From Leucobacter chromiisoli (GTDB lineage Bacteria > Actinomycetota > Actinomycetes > Actinomycetales > Microbacteriaceae), in contig NZ_JAEHOH010000013.1 in the NCBI RefSeq assembly GCF_016522505.1, positions 62,001 through 126,000 on the forward strand: DNA of 64,000 nt. The letters are read 5' to 3'. The translations under genes were made by a program, and so were the position numbers. Positions 8,809 through 16,992 of the stretch are shown here, in pieces (positions within the stretch are counted from its first letter, which is position 1; each line of letters starts with the position of its first letter). The notes under the pieces are model-generated. The model saw only the letters and a list, made by a program, of their open reading frames with translations. It had not been told where the DNA came from and searched no databases.

Positions 8809-8854
8809 GGAATCAATCGTTTCCTGAGAACCGAGATTCAGGAAACCCGATTCC
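8809..8854. promoter_or_regulatory. 46-bp two-part dyad, probable RpiR operator
   Basis: Inner perfect 9-bp arms GTTTCCTGA (8819-8827) and TCAGGAAAC (8838-8846) flank a 10-bp centre. Outer 6-bp arms GGAATC (8809-8814) and GATTCC (8849-8854) extend it. It ends 14 bp before the ATPase start codon. The position between the regulator and the operon suits an operator; a leader-RNA hairpin is the alternative. There is no T-run. Confidence 0.6.
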
Positions 8855-8868
8855 ACGGGAGGTGGCCG

Positions 8869-10017
8869 ATGGCTCGGCTCGTACTCAACCAGATCACCCG
8901 GGCGTTCGGCGACGTCACCGCGACGGACCGGATCTCCCTCGACGTGGAGGACGGCGACTTCCTCGTGCTGCTGGGCCCCTCCGGCTGCGGCAAGACGACG
9001 CTGCTGAGGATGATCGCCGGCCTGCTCGAACCCACCTCGGGCAGCATCGAGGTCGACGGGGAGGACATCACGGCGCTCCCCGCGCGCAAGCGGGATCTGG
9101 CGATGGTCTTCCAGAGCTACGCCCTCTACCCGCACCTCAGCGTTGCGAAGAACCTGGCGTTCCCCCTCAGGGTGCGCAAGATGGCGAGGAGCGAGATCGA
9201 CGAGCGCGTGCGGGTCGCCGCCGAGGCCGTCGACATCGCCCACCTGCTGGACCGCAAGCCCAAGGAGCTCTCGGGCGGGCAGCGGCAGCGCGTCGCCGTG
9301 GCCCGCGCCCTGGTGAGGGAGCCCCGGGCGTTCCTCATGGACGAGCCGCTGTCGAACCTCGACGCCAAGCTGCGCACCGCCACGCGACAGGAGCTCGCGG
9401 CGCTGCACCGGGAACTCGGCGCGACCTTCGTCTACGTGACTCACGACCAGGTCGAGGCGATGACGATGGCGACGAAGATCGCCTTGCTCAACGAGGGCCG
9501 GCTCGAGCAGTACGGCACCCCGGAGGAGCTCTACGACACCCCGAGCTCGGTCTTCGCCGCCGGGTTCCTCGGCTCGCCCGCGATGAACCTCGTGAACGCC
9601 ACGCTGCAGACCGGCGACGGCAAGATCACCGTGCTCGCGCCGGGCCTGGAGGCCGTGCTGTGGGAGGGGGCCACGCCCGAGCGGGAGATCGTCATCGGCG
9701 TGCGGCCCGAGCACCTTTCCGTCTACGCCGGCGGGGCCCCGGAAGCGGTGCCGACGGCCGGCGTCGCCATGCGCGGCGCCGTCGAGCTCGTCGAGAACCT
9801 CGGTCGCGAGCAGCTCGTGCACTGCCGCGTCGACGAGGGTCGCGTGACCGTGGCGTGCGAGCGGGAGTCGGTGTGGGCGGCGGGCGACCTCGTCGTGCTC
9901 ACGGCCCCGGCCTCGCGCGTGCACCTCTTCGACCGCGAGAGCGGCCGTCGCCTCGAGTGGCGGCCGGATCCCCTCCCGGCTCCGGCGGTGCTCGGCGTCG
10001 AGCTCCAGTCGGCCTGA
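8869..10017 (+). CDS. ABC importer ATPase, UgpC/MsmK type
   Basis: A 382-residue ATP-binding subunit of a CUT1-type importer. Walker A GPSGCGKTT is at 36-44, signature LSGGQRQ at 134-140, Walker B FLMDEP at 155-160, H-loop His192. The C-terminal third is the MalK/UgpC-type regulatory OB domain (IGVRPEHLSVY). The ATG at 8869 has GGGAGG 6 nt upstream. It is the first gene of the importer operon and directly follows the large dyad. UgpC-type ATPases can serve several importers, so it may also energise the ATPase-less importer at 48-51 kb. Confidence 0.95.
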   Translation: MARLVLNQITRAFGDVTATDRISLDVEDGDFLVLLGPSGCGKTTLLRMIAGLLEPTSGSIEVDGEDITALPARKRDLAMVFQSYALYPHLSVAKNLAFPLRVRKMARSEIDERVRVAAEAVDIAHLLDRKPKELSGGQRQRVAVARALVREPRAFLMDEPLSNLDAKLRTATRQELAALHRELGATFVYVTHDQVEAMTMATKIALLNEGRLEQYGTPEELYDTPSSVFAAGFLGSPAMNLVNATLQTGDGKITVLAPGLEAVLWEGATPEREIVIGVRPEHLSVYAGGAPEAVPTAGVAMRGAVELVENLGREQLVHCRVDEGRVTVACERESVWAAGDLVVLTAPASRVHLFDRESGRRLEWRPDPLPAPAVLGVELQSA

Positions 10018-10100
10018 CCCACTCCGAGACCCCGAGAACCCCACCCCGAGACCCCGTCCGCTTCGACACTCACCCCTCGCATCCTGAAAGGATCCATCCC

Positions 10101-11450
10101 ATGCGACTCCGACGCACCGTCGCCGCCGCTGCCGCCCTGGTCGCGGCCACCGCCCTCGCCGCCTGCTCCTCGGGGGCCGCCCCCGAGTCGGCGGCCTCCG
10201 TCGTCCCCGAGCTCGAGGCCGACCAGCAGGTCGAGATCGTCTTCGAGAGCTACAACCTGACGCAGGCCGGCCCCTGGACCGACACCGTGAACCAGCTGCT
10301 CGAGGAGTTCCACGCCGAGCACCCGAACATCACCGTGAAGGCCCAGCCCCCGCAGGGCGGCACCGTCGACGACGTCGTGAGCAGCGTGCAGACCCAGCTG
10401 CTCGCCGGCGACCCGCCCGACGTCGTGCAGCTGGGCTTCAACTCGCTCGACTTCGCCGCGTCGCAGCTCGGCGCGAAGGCCATGAACGACCTGGTCGGCG
10501 ACGAGGCGGTGGAGGAGCACTTCGGCGGCGAGAACCCGTACCACCCGCGCGCTAAGACGCTCGGCGACTGGAACGAGAAGACCTACGGCATGCCCTACGT
10601 CTTCTCGACCCCGATGCTGTTCGTCAACAAGACCCTGCTGGAGGAGGCGGGCGTGCCCGCCGACGCCGACCTCTCGACCTGGGACGAGGTGCAGGAGGCC
10701 GGCGCGAAGGTCACCGCGATGACCGGGAAGCCGTCCGTCGACGTCGCCTGCTTCTACGCGAGCGGCGAGTGGTGCCTGCAGGCCCTCGTCAACTCGAACG
10801 GCGGCAGCGTGATCTCCGAGGATCGTACGACGATCGAGTTCGGCTCCCCCGAGGCCGCCGGCGCCGCCGAGCGCATGGCGGAGATGTACGAGGCCGGCGT
10901 GCTGCGCAACGCCGACTCCGCCGCTCAGCTCGAGGGGCTCGCGAAGGGCGACACCGCCTTCCTGCTCAACAGCGCCGCGGTGCAGGGCATGCTGCTGGAG
11001 GCCGCCGAGGCCGGCGGTTGGGAGCTCGGCGGCGTCGGACTGCCCGCGTTCGAGGGGCAGGATCAGTCGGTGCCGGTGAACTCCGGTTCGGCGCTCTACA
11101 TCCTGAGCGACGACGAGGCGAAGCAGCGCGCCGCGTGGGAGCTCGTCTCCTTCCTCACGAGCGACCGCGCCTTCGAGCTCATCACGAGCCAGATCGGATA
11201 CCTGCCGCTGCGCACGGGCCTGACCGACGAGGGCGGCGCGCTGCACGAGTGGGCGCAGAGCATCCCGACGGTGCAGCCGAACCTCGACCAGCTCGACCGC
11301 CTGGAGGCCTGGCGATCCTTCCCCGGGAACAGCTACACGCAGGTCTCGGATCTCTTCACGACCGCGGCCGAGGAGGTCGTCTACTACGGCAAGCCCGCCG
11401 AGGAGACGATGAGCGAGGCCGCCGACCGCGCCCAGGCGCTGATCGACTGA
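10101..11450 (+). CDS. ABC importer substrate-binding lipoprotein, UgpB-like
   Basis: A 449-residue extracellular solute-binding protein family 1 member. An N-terminal lipoprotein signal ends in the lipobox LAAC (Cys near 22), anchoring it to the outer face of the membrane. The mature part carries family hallmarks: LAGDPPDVVQLGFNSLDF, YGMPYVFSTPMLFVNKTLLEEAGV and AAWELVSFLTSD. The ATG at 10101 has GAAAGGA 8 nt upstream. The gap from the ATPase gene is 83 bp and holds two CCGAGACCCCG copies. The closest functional analogues bind glycerol-3-phosphate, glycerophosphodiesters or sugars. The linked phosphodiesterases favour a phosphorylated ligand; this is inference. Confidence 0.9.
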   Translation: MRLRRTVAAAAALVAATALAACSSGAAPESAASVVPELEADQQVEIVFESYNLTQAGPWTDTVNQLLEEFHAEHPNITVKAQPPQGGTVDDVVSSVQTQLLAGDPPDVVQLGFNSLDFAASQLGAKAMNDLVGDEAVEEHFGGENPYHPRAKTLGDWNEKTYGMPYVFSTPMLFVNKTLLEEAGVPADADLSTWDEVQEAGAKVTAMTGKPSVDVACFYASGEWCLQALVNSNGGSVISEDRTTIEFGSPEAAGAAERMAEMYEAGVLRNADSAAQLEGLAKGDTAFLLNSAAVQGMLLEAAEAGGWELGGVGLPAFEGQDQSVPVNSGSALYILSDDEAKQRAAWELVSFLTSDRAFELITSQIGYLPLRTGLTDEGGALHEWAQSIPTVQPNLDQLDRLEAWRSFPGNSYTQVSDLFTTAAEEVVYYGKPAEETMSEAADRAQALID

Positions 11451-11458
11451 GGCCGGCC

Positions 11459-12319
11459 GTGAACCCCATCGCATCCTCCCTGACGTTCTCTCCCGCATCC
11501 GCGCCGGTCGCCGCGGGCGCCGCGCCCGCGGCCGCCACGGCATCCGGCGCGGGATCCCTCGCGGTCGCCGCGTCCGGCGCAGCGCCCCGGATCGGAGCGC
11601 CGATCCCCGTCGAGGGCACCTACAACTTCCGCAGCCCCGGGGGGTACGCCGCGGCCGGCGGCGCGATCCGGACGGGCAGCCTGTTCCGCTCCGACGCCCT
11701 GCACTTGCTCAGCCCCCTGGGCGTCGAGCAGTTCGGCGCCCAGGGCATCGCCCGGGTGATCGACCTGCGGGACGGCCGAGAGCGGCTCCAGGCGCCGAGC
11801 GCGCTCGCCGCCGGCGCGGTCGAGACGATCCACCACCCCATCTTCGAGGGGGCGGCGATCCCGACGACCGGGCCGGCGCCGACCCTGCGCGAGGTCTATC
11901 GCACGATCGCGACGGACCGGGTGCACGCGCTCTCGGGCGCCGTGCGGCTCATCGCCGACGCCCCGGAGGGCGGCGTGCTCGTGCACTGCACCGCCGGCAA
12001 GGACCGCACCGGCATGGTCGTGGCCGTCGCGCTCGCCTCCGTGGGCGTCTCCCGCGACGATGTGCTCGCCGACTACGCGGCGAGCGCCGCGAACCTCGCG
12101 GGGGCCTGGGTGGAGCGCATGATCGCGGCCGCGGCCGAGCGTTTCCCCGGCCCGATCGACGACGCCGTGCGCGAGCTCATCGCGGCCAGTCCCGCGGAGG
12201 CGCTCGACGAGGCCCTCGACGTGATCGACGACCGCTACGGAAGCGCCGAGCGGATGCTGATCGCCGCCGGCTTCGACGACGACGCGCTGGCGCGCCTCCG
12301 GACGCGTCTCGTCGCCTGA
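11459..12319 (+). CDS. PtpB/LipA-like tyrosine (dual-specificity) phosphatase
   Basis: A 286-residue Y_phosphatase3-family protein. The P-loop HCTAGKDRTG spans 176-185, with nucleophile Cys177 and Arg183; the TYNFRSPGGY and GSLFRSDALHLL segments are typical of the family that includes mycobacterial PtpB. Residues 1-45 are an Ala/Ser/Gly-rich stretch with no family match and no clear signal sequence. It starts at GTG 11459, 8 bp after the binding-protein stop, so it is cotranscribed with the importer. In this context it may dephosphorylate an imported small molecule (family members also take phosphoinositides) rather than a protein; this is inference. Confidence 0.85.
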   Translation: MNPIASSLTFSPASAPVAAGAAPAAATASGAGSLAVAASGAAPRIGAPIPVEGTYNFRSPGGYAAAGGAIRTGSLFRSDALHLLSPLGVEQFGAQGIARVIDLRDGRERLQAPSALAAGAVETIHHPIFEGAAIPTTGPAPTLREVYRTIATDRVHALSGAVRLIADAPEGGVLVHCTAGKDRTGMVVAVALASVGVSRDDVLADYAASAANLAGAWVERMIAAAAERFPGPIDDAVRELIAASPAEALDEALDVIDDRYGSAERMLIAAGFDDDALARLRTRLVA

Positions 12320-12326
12320 GCACCCC

Positions 12327-12352
12327 GAGCGGGGCCCGGCCGGGCCCCGCTC
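12327..12352 (+). terminator. Perfect 26-nt palindromic hairpin inside the importer operon
   Basis: Arms of 13 bp (GAGCGGGGCCCGG and its complement) without a spacer, followed by CTCCCCTTCACC. It lies 8 bp after the phosphatase stop and 72 bp before the next gene. It could partly terminate transcription, protect upstream mRNA, or mark an end before a second promoter. Confidence 0.5.
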
Positions 12353-12423
12353 CTCCCCTTCACCTCTCGTCTCCACCGTCCTCCCTGGCCTCTCTGTTCT
12401 CGTCCTCTCGAAAGGATCACTCC

Positions 12424-13329
12424 ATGACCGACGCACAGCACCCCGCGCCCGAGCACTTCATCCTGCACATCAGCGACACCCACTTCGTCGGCGGCGGAGA
12501 CCTGCTGCACGGCAGGGTCGACAGCGACGCCAACCTGAAGCGCCTCTTCGAGGACTTCGCCGAGACCCAGGCGCGACCCGAGGCGATCGTCTTCACCGGA
12601 GACCTCGCCGACACGGGAGACGCCGATGCCTATCAGCGCCTCCGCGCGATCGTCGAGCCCGCGGCCGCGGCCATCGGCGCGCAGGTGATCTGGGTGATGG
12701 GCAACCACGACACCCGCACGCCCTTCCGCAGGGAGCTCCTCGACTCGGACGCCGGCGAGCAGAGCGTCGACCTGGTCCACGACGTCAACGGCCTGCGCAT
12801 CATCGCGCTCGACTCGACGGTGCCGGGCGAGCACCACGGCGAGATCAGCGAGGAGCAGTACGCCTGGCTCGCCGACGTGCTCGCGACACCCGCCCCGCAC
12901 GGCACCCTCATCGCGCTGCACCACCCGCCCGTGCCCTCGCTGCTGCCCGCCTTCTCGTTCGTGGAGCTGCGGGGCCAGGATCGGTTCGCCGAGGCGATCC
13001 GCGGCACCGACGTGCGCGCCGTGCTCGGCGGCCACCTGCACTTCAACACCTTCAGCGAGATCGGGGGCGTGCCGGTGTCGGTCGCGTCTGCCACCTGCTA
13101 CACGCAGGATCTCAACGTGAAGCCGGGCAGCATGCGCGGGCGGGACGGCGCGCAGGGCTTCAACCTCGTGCACCTCTACGGCGACCGCGTGATGCACACG
13201 GTCGTGCCGATCGGAGAGTTCTCGACCGTGTACGAGGTCACCGCCGAGCAGCTGCGCTCGTGGACCGGGCTGTCCCTCGAGGAGGTCGGCTCCGAGATGG
13301 CCAAGACCGCAGAGCCGGTGCCGGCCTGA
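12424..13329 (+). CDS. Calcineurin-like phosphodiesterase, CpdA/GpdQ class (first)
   Basis: A 301-residue class III metallophosphoesterase with a complete dinuclear metal site: SDTH (Asp18, His20), TGDLAD (Asp60), GNHD (Asn94, His95), LHHPP (His166) and GGHLHF (His204, His206). This class includes cAMP phosphodiesterase CpdA, Rv0805 and glycerophosphodiesterase GpdQ. No signal peptide, so cytosolic. GAAAGGA precedes the ATG at 12424. Its stop overlaps the permease start by one base (TGATG), so it is translationally coupled to the importer. I infer it hydrolyses an imported phosphodiester; cyclic nucleotide turnover is an alternative. Confidence 0.9.
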   Translation: MTDAQHPAPEHFILHISDTHFVGGGDLLHGRVDSDANLKRLFEDFAETQARPEAIVFTGDLADTGDADAYQRLRAIVEPAAAAIGAQVIWVMGNHDTRTPFRRELLDSDAGEQSVDLVHDVNGLRIIALDSTVPGEHHGEISEEQYAWLADVLATPAPHGTLIALHHPPVPSLLPAFSFVELRGQDRFAEAIRGTDVRAVLGGHLHFNTFSEIGGVPVSVASATCYTQDLNVKPGSMRGRDGAQGFNLVHLYGDRVMHTVVPIGEFSTVYEVTAEQLRSWTGLSLEEVGSEMAKTAEPVPA

Positions 13330-14405
13330 TGTTCACGGAGGTACTCCCGCCGGCGGCCCCGCAGGCCGCAGCCGACACCGGAGCAGATGCATCCGAGCCC
13401 ACGATCACCCGACGCCCCGGTGACGGACGGGCCGGCGGAGAGCCCGGTGCCGGGCGGGCCCGTGCTCGCCGACCCGGCGCGGGGCGGGCCCATGCCGCCC
13501 GGGTCCGAGAGGCTCGCGGCCCGAGGCGCTTCACGCTGGCCCCCTACCTCTACGTACTGCCCGCGGTGGCGCTGCTCGTCGTCTGGACGTACGCGCCGCT
13601 CGTGCAGACGGTCGAGCTCTCCTTCGTCGACTGGAACCTGATCCCGACCCAGCCGAAGACCCCCGTGGGCTTCGAGAACTACGCGACCGTGCTCACCCTT
13701 CCCGAGCTGCATCAGGCGCTGTGGAACACGGTGCTCTACATCCTCGCGTTCCTCGTGCTCTCGGTCGCGCTGCCCGTGGTCTTCGCGCTGATCTCCCGCC
13801 GCGTCGCCGGGCGGGCGAAGACGATCTACCAGGCGCTGATCTTCGTGCCCTTCCTCGTCACCCCGGTCGCGACCAGCGCGATCTGGCGCTGGCTCTTCGC
13901 CCCGGAGGGCGGCACGATCCCCGTGGTCGCGCGCACGCTCTTCGGCGTCGAGATGGGGAACGTGCTCCGCGAGCCCGGCTCCTCGATGATCGCCGTCATC
14001 GTGATCGTGGGCTGGCAGATGCTCGGCTTCGGCGTGCTGGTCGTCGCCGCGGGGCTCTCGGGCATCAGCCCGGACTACGCGCACGCGGCCGGCGTGGACG
14101 GGGCGAGCGAACGGCAGGTCACGTGGCGGATCACGCTGCCGCTGCTCTCGCCGTCGCTCGTGTTCCTCTCGCTCATGACGATCCTGCTCTCGGCGCAGTG
14201 GACGTTCCCGATCATCGACCTCGTGACGCAGGGCGGCCCGAGCGGCAGCTCGACGAACATCTACCACCTGCTCTACGAGTTCGCCTTCCGCAACTTCGAC
14301 GCGGGCGTCTCGGCCGCCGCGGGCACGCTGTTCTTCATCGCCTTCGGTCTGGTCGCGCTCGTCTTCGTCGAGCTGTCCGAGCGCCTGAGCTTCCACGACA
14401 ACTAA
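13329..14405 (+). CDS. ABC importer permease, UgpA/MalF type
   Basis: A 358-residue membrane permease with six predicted helices after a long cytosolic N-terminus. Residues 1-65 are Pro/Ala/Gly/Arg-rich and not typical of the family. The EAA loop is recognisable (SPDYAHAAGVDGASERQVTWRI cut at its ends), contacting the ATPase. The start ATG at 13329 shares a base with the preceding stop. Together with the next gene it forms the transmembrane channel. Confidence 0.92.
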   Translation: MFTEVLPPAAPQAAADTGADASEPTITRRPGDGRAGGEPGAGRARARRPGAGRAHAARVREARGPRRFTLAPYLYVLPAVALLVVWTYAPLVQTVELSFVDWNLIPTQPKTPVGFENYATVLTLPELHQALWNTVLYILAFLVLSVALPVVFALISRRVAGRAKTIYQALIFVPFLVTPVATSAIWRWLFAPEGGTIPVVARTLFGVEMGNVLREPGSSMIAVIVIVGWQMLGFGVLVVAAGLSGISPDYAHAAGVDGASERQVTWRITLPLLSPSLVFLSLMTILLSAQWTFPIIDLVTQGGPSGSSTNIYHLLYEFAFRNFDAGVSAAAGTLFFIAFGLVALVFVELSERLSFHDN

Positions 14406-14414
14406 GGACCCGCC

Positions 14415-15335
14415 ATGACCTTCACCCTCGTCGCCCCGCAGCACTCCGGCCTGGTCGCGTCGACCGCCCCCGAGGCGCCGATCGCGGCGGACGCCCGGAG
14501 CGCCCAGACCCTCGCCCGGGCCCGCCGGAGCCGCCGCCTCGGTCTGATCCCGGCCTTCCTCATCCTCACGGTGCTCGCGGTGATCTCGATCTTCCCGATC
14601 TACTGGATGTTCGTCACCGCGTTCCGGCCCGCGGACCAGATGCTCTCGACCAACCCGGTCCCGGGCCCGTTCAGCATCGAGAACTTCGCCTACGTCTGGG
14701 AGACGATCCCGATCCTCGGGATGCTCGGCAACACGTTCGCCATGGCGCTCGGCCTCGCGATCGGGCAGCTGCTCATCGCGATCCTCGCGGCGTACGGCTT
14801 CGCCCGGTGGTCGTTCCGCGGGCAGAAGATCCTGTTCCTGCTGTTCGTGGGCTCCTGGCTCGTGCCCTTCCAGGTCACGATGATCCCGAACTACCTGCTC
14901 GTCGCGAAGCTGGGGCTGCTGAACACCGTGCTCGGCGTGATGGTGCCGCAGCTGGCCGCCGCCTTCGCCGTCATGCTGCTGAAGCAGCACCTCGACTCCT
15001 TCCCGCGCGAGCTGCTGGAGGCCGCCGACATGGACGGGCGCGGATCCTGGCGCACGCTGTGGGAGGTCGTCGTGCCGAACCTCAGGCCCGCGCTCGCGGC
15101 GCTCGGCATCATGCTGTTCATCAGCGCGTGGAACGAGTACCTGTGGCCGTCGCTGATCATGCAGCAGTCGGGGGCGCTCATCCAGGTCGGCATCCGCGGG
15201 TTCCTGGGCGCCGAGGGCAACAACTGGGGCGCCGTCATGGCCGCGAGCGCGCTCGCCTGCCTGCCCATCTTCCTCATCTACATCTTCCTGCAGCGCTACG
15301 TGGTCGACGCCTTCGTGCGCTCCGGGATCAAATGA
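14415..15335 (+). CDS. ABC importer permease, UgpE/MalG type
   Basis: A 306-residue second permease: FPIYWMFVTAFRPADQML near the first helix, and the EAA loop LEAADMDGRGSWRTLWEVV. It starts 9 bp after the first permease, with AAGGACC upstream of the ATG at 14415. Its stop overlaps an upstream ATG candidate of the second phosphodiesterase (ATGA at 15332), so the genes are one transcript. Confidence 0.93.
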   Translation: MTFTLVAPQHSGLVASTAPEAPIAADARSAQTLARARRSRRLGLIPAFLILTVLAVISIFPIYWMFVTAFRPADQMLSTNPVPGPFSIENFAYVWETIPILGMLGNTFAMALGLAIGQLLIAILAAYGFARWSFRGQKILFLLFVGSWLVPFQVTMIPNYLLVAKLGLLNTVLGVMVPQLAAAFAVMLLKQHLDSFPRELLEAADMDGRGSWRTLWEVVVPNLRPALAALGIMLFISAWNEYLWPSLIMQQSGALIQVGIRGFLGAEGNNWGAVMAASALACLPIFLIYIFLQRYVVDAFVRSGIK

Positions 15336-15406
15336 CGAACCACCCGGCGCTCCGCCGCACCCGCTCGGCCGGTGACATCGGCCGCGACATCGACAAGGAT
15401 CACATC

Positions 15407-16267
15407 ATGCGCATCATCCAGATCTCCGACACCCACATCTCGCAGCTGGGCGGCACGACCAACGAGAACGCCGAGAAGGCGATCGAGCTCGTGAGCGAGC
15501 TCGAGCCCGACCTCGTGGTGCACACCGGCGACGTCACGATCCTCGACCCCGACGAGGACGACGACCGGGTCGCCGCGAAGGCGATCCTCTCCCGGATCGA
15601 GGCGCCGCTGCGCGTGCTGCCGGGCAACCACGACATCGGCGAGCCCGGCGCCGATCCGTTCGGGGGCAAATCCGTCACGAGCGAGCGCGTCGCCGCCTTC
15701 CGCGCGCACTTCGGCGAGGACCGCTTCGTCGACGAGGTGGGCGAGTGGACGGTCGTCGGCTTCAACAGCGAGCTCTTCGGCTCGGGGCTGCCCGAGGAGG
15801 AGGACCAGTGGGCGTGGCTCGAGTCGCTGCCGGAGCGGCTCGGGGGCCGGCCGACGCTGATCTTCAGCCACAAGCCCGTCTGGGCGCACGCGCCGGAGTA
15901 CCAGACGCCGAAGGTCTCGCTCGACGCCGCCGTCCTTCCCCGCCTGGAGGCGATCCTCTCGCGGATCGACGCGCGGGGCTTCGGGTCGGGCCACCTGCAC
16001 CACTACGCGCTCACCGCGGCGCCGTCGCGGCCGAGCGCCGTCGCCGTCTCCGCCCCTCCGACGGCGTTCGTGCACCGCAGCGCCGAGATGGCGCGCGTCA
16101 CGGGGCCCGGGATGAACCAGCTCGGCGTCGTCTCCTACGAGATCGAGGGCGACCGCGTGCTGCCCTTCTTCCGCTCGCGGATCGACTTCGAGGAGAAGGA
16201 GTTCGGCGAGGTCGACTCGGCGATGCGGGCGCTCGGGGCGATGGGCATCGAGCTCCCCGCCGGCTGA
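15407..16267 (+). CDS. Calcineurin-like phosphodiesterase (second)
   Basis: A 286-residue metallophosphoesterase with every metal ligand motif: SDTH (Asp8, His10), TGDV (Asp42), GNHD (Asn74, His75), SHKP (His155) and GSGHLHH (His196, His198). I prefer ATG 15407 because AAGGAT lies 6 nt upstream and the protein opens directly on the first strand MRIIQISDTH. ATG 15332, overlapping the permease stop, would add 25 residues. It differs clearly from the first copy in its middle section, so the two may act on different substrates or on successive steps. It is the last gene of the importer operon. Confidence 0.88.
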   Translation: MRIIQISDTHISQLGGTTNENAEKAIELVSELEPDLVVHTGDVTILDPDEDDDRVAAKAILSRIEAPLRVLPGNHDIGEPGADPFGGKSVTSERVAAFRAHFGEDRFVDEVGEWTVVGFNSELFGSGLPEEEDQWAWLESLPERLGGRPTLIFSHKPVWAHAPEYQTPKVSLDAAVLPRLEAILSRIDARGFGSGHLHHYALTAAPSRPSAVAVSAPPTAFVHRSAEMARVTGPGMNQLGVVSYEIEGDRVLPFFRSRIDFEEKEFGEVDSAMRALGAMGIELPAG

Positions 16268-16335
16268 GCCGTCCCGCCGCCGGCGGTCGATCTGCTTGAA
16301 CCGTCAACTCCCAGAGTCCGCTCCGGGCGCGAACG

Positions 16336-16341
16336 TAGAAT
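16336..16341 (+). promoter_or_regulatory. -10 box TAGAAT for the cytochrome c biogenesis operon
   Basis: TAGAAT ends 6 nt before the GTG at 16348, predicting a leaderless mRNA. No Shine-Dalgarno sequence is visible and no good -35 is seen. Confidence 0.5.
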
Positions 16342-16347
16342 GGTGGC

Positions 16348-16992
16348 GTGAGCGATAAACTCCTGCATCTGGTGCGCCACGGCGAGGTGCACAACCCCGA
16401 CAGGGTGCTGTACGGCCGCCTCCCCGGCTACCGCCTCTCCGAGCGCGGGCACCAGATGGCCGAGGCCGCGGCGCTCGAGCTGGCCGGCAGCGATCGGATC
16501 GTCGCCCGGCTGCTCGCCTCGCCGCTCGAGCGGGCGCAGCAGTCCGCGCGGCCCATCGCCAGCGCTCTCGGCCTCGAGATCGGCACCGAGGAGCGGATCA
16601 TCGAGCCCGCCAACTTCTTCGAGGGCAAGGTGAACTCAGGGGGCGACTCCGCGTTCAGGAACCCCCGCTACTGGTACCGGCTCTGGAACCCCCTCGTCCC
16701 CAGCTGGGGCGAGCCCTACCGGCAGATCGCCGGGCGCATGCGCCGGGCGATGAACGAGGCGTGGGAGCAGGTGCGCGGAGGCGACATCGTGATGGTCAGC
16801 CACCAGTCGCCGATCTGGATCGCGCACCTCGATATCGCGGGCAGGCCGCTCTTCCACAACCCGGCGAAACGGCGGTGCGAGCTGTCGAGCATCACCAGCT
16901 TCGAGAAGCGCGGCGAGCGCTGGTTCGAGGTCGACTACCGCACGCCCGCCTCGGGGCTCGTCGAGGGCGCGGTCGACGTGGGGGCCGTGTAG
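16348..16992 (+). CDS. Histidine phosphatase (phosphoglycerate mutase-like)
   Basis: A 214-residue histidine phosphatase superfamily protein. The catalytic RHG is in LLHLVRHGEVHNP, and the second histidine is in MVSHQSPIWIAH. Its position before resA-ccdA-resB-ccsB matches Rv0525 in Mycobacterium tuberculosis, where a homologue leads the same operon; its exact role there is unknown. The start is GTG 16348, with a -10 box 6 nt upstream. The stop codon shares a base with the next GTG. Confidence 0.85.
   Translation: MSDKLLHLVRHGEVHNPDRVLYGRLPGYRLSERGHQMAEAAALELAGSDRIVARLLASPLERAQQSARPIASALGLEIGTEERIIEPANFFEGKVNSGGDSAFRNPRYWYRLWNPLVPSWGEPYRQIAGRMRRAMNEAWEQVRGGDIVMVSHQSPIWIAHLDIAGRPLFHNPAKRRCELSSITSFEKRGERWFEVDYRTPASGLVEGAVDVGAV

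Noticed and set aside
13721-15331. Long plus-strand frame over both permease genes leading into the second phosphodiesterase
   Set aside because: The part before 15332 is an out-of-frame, Arg-rich shadow of the permeases; the real gene starts at 15407 or 15332.
7645-16267. Simple maltose or disaccharide importer
   Set aside because: No glycosidase or sugar kinase is present, while three phosphatase-type genes are embedded; a plain sugar system is less likely, though not excluded.
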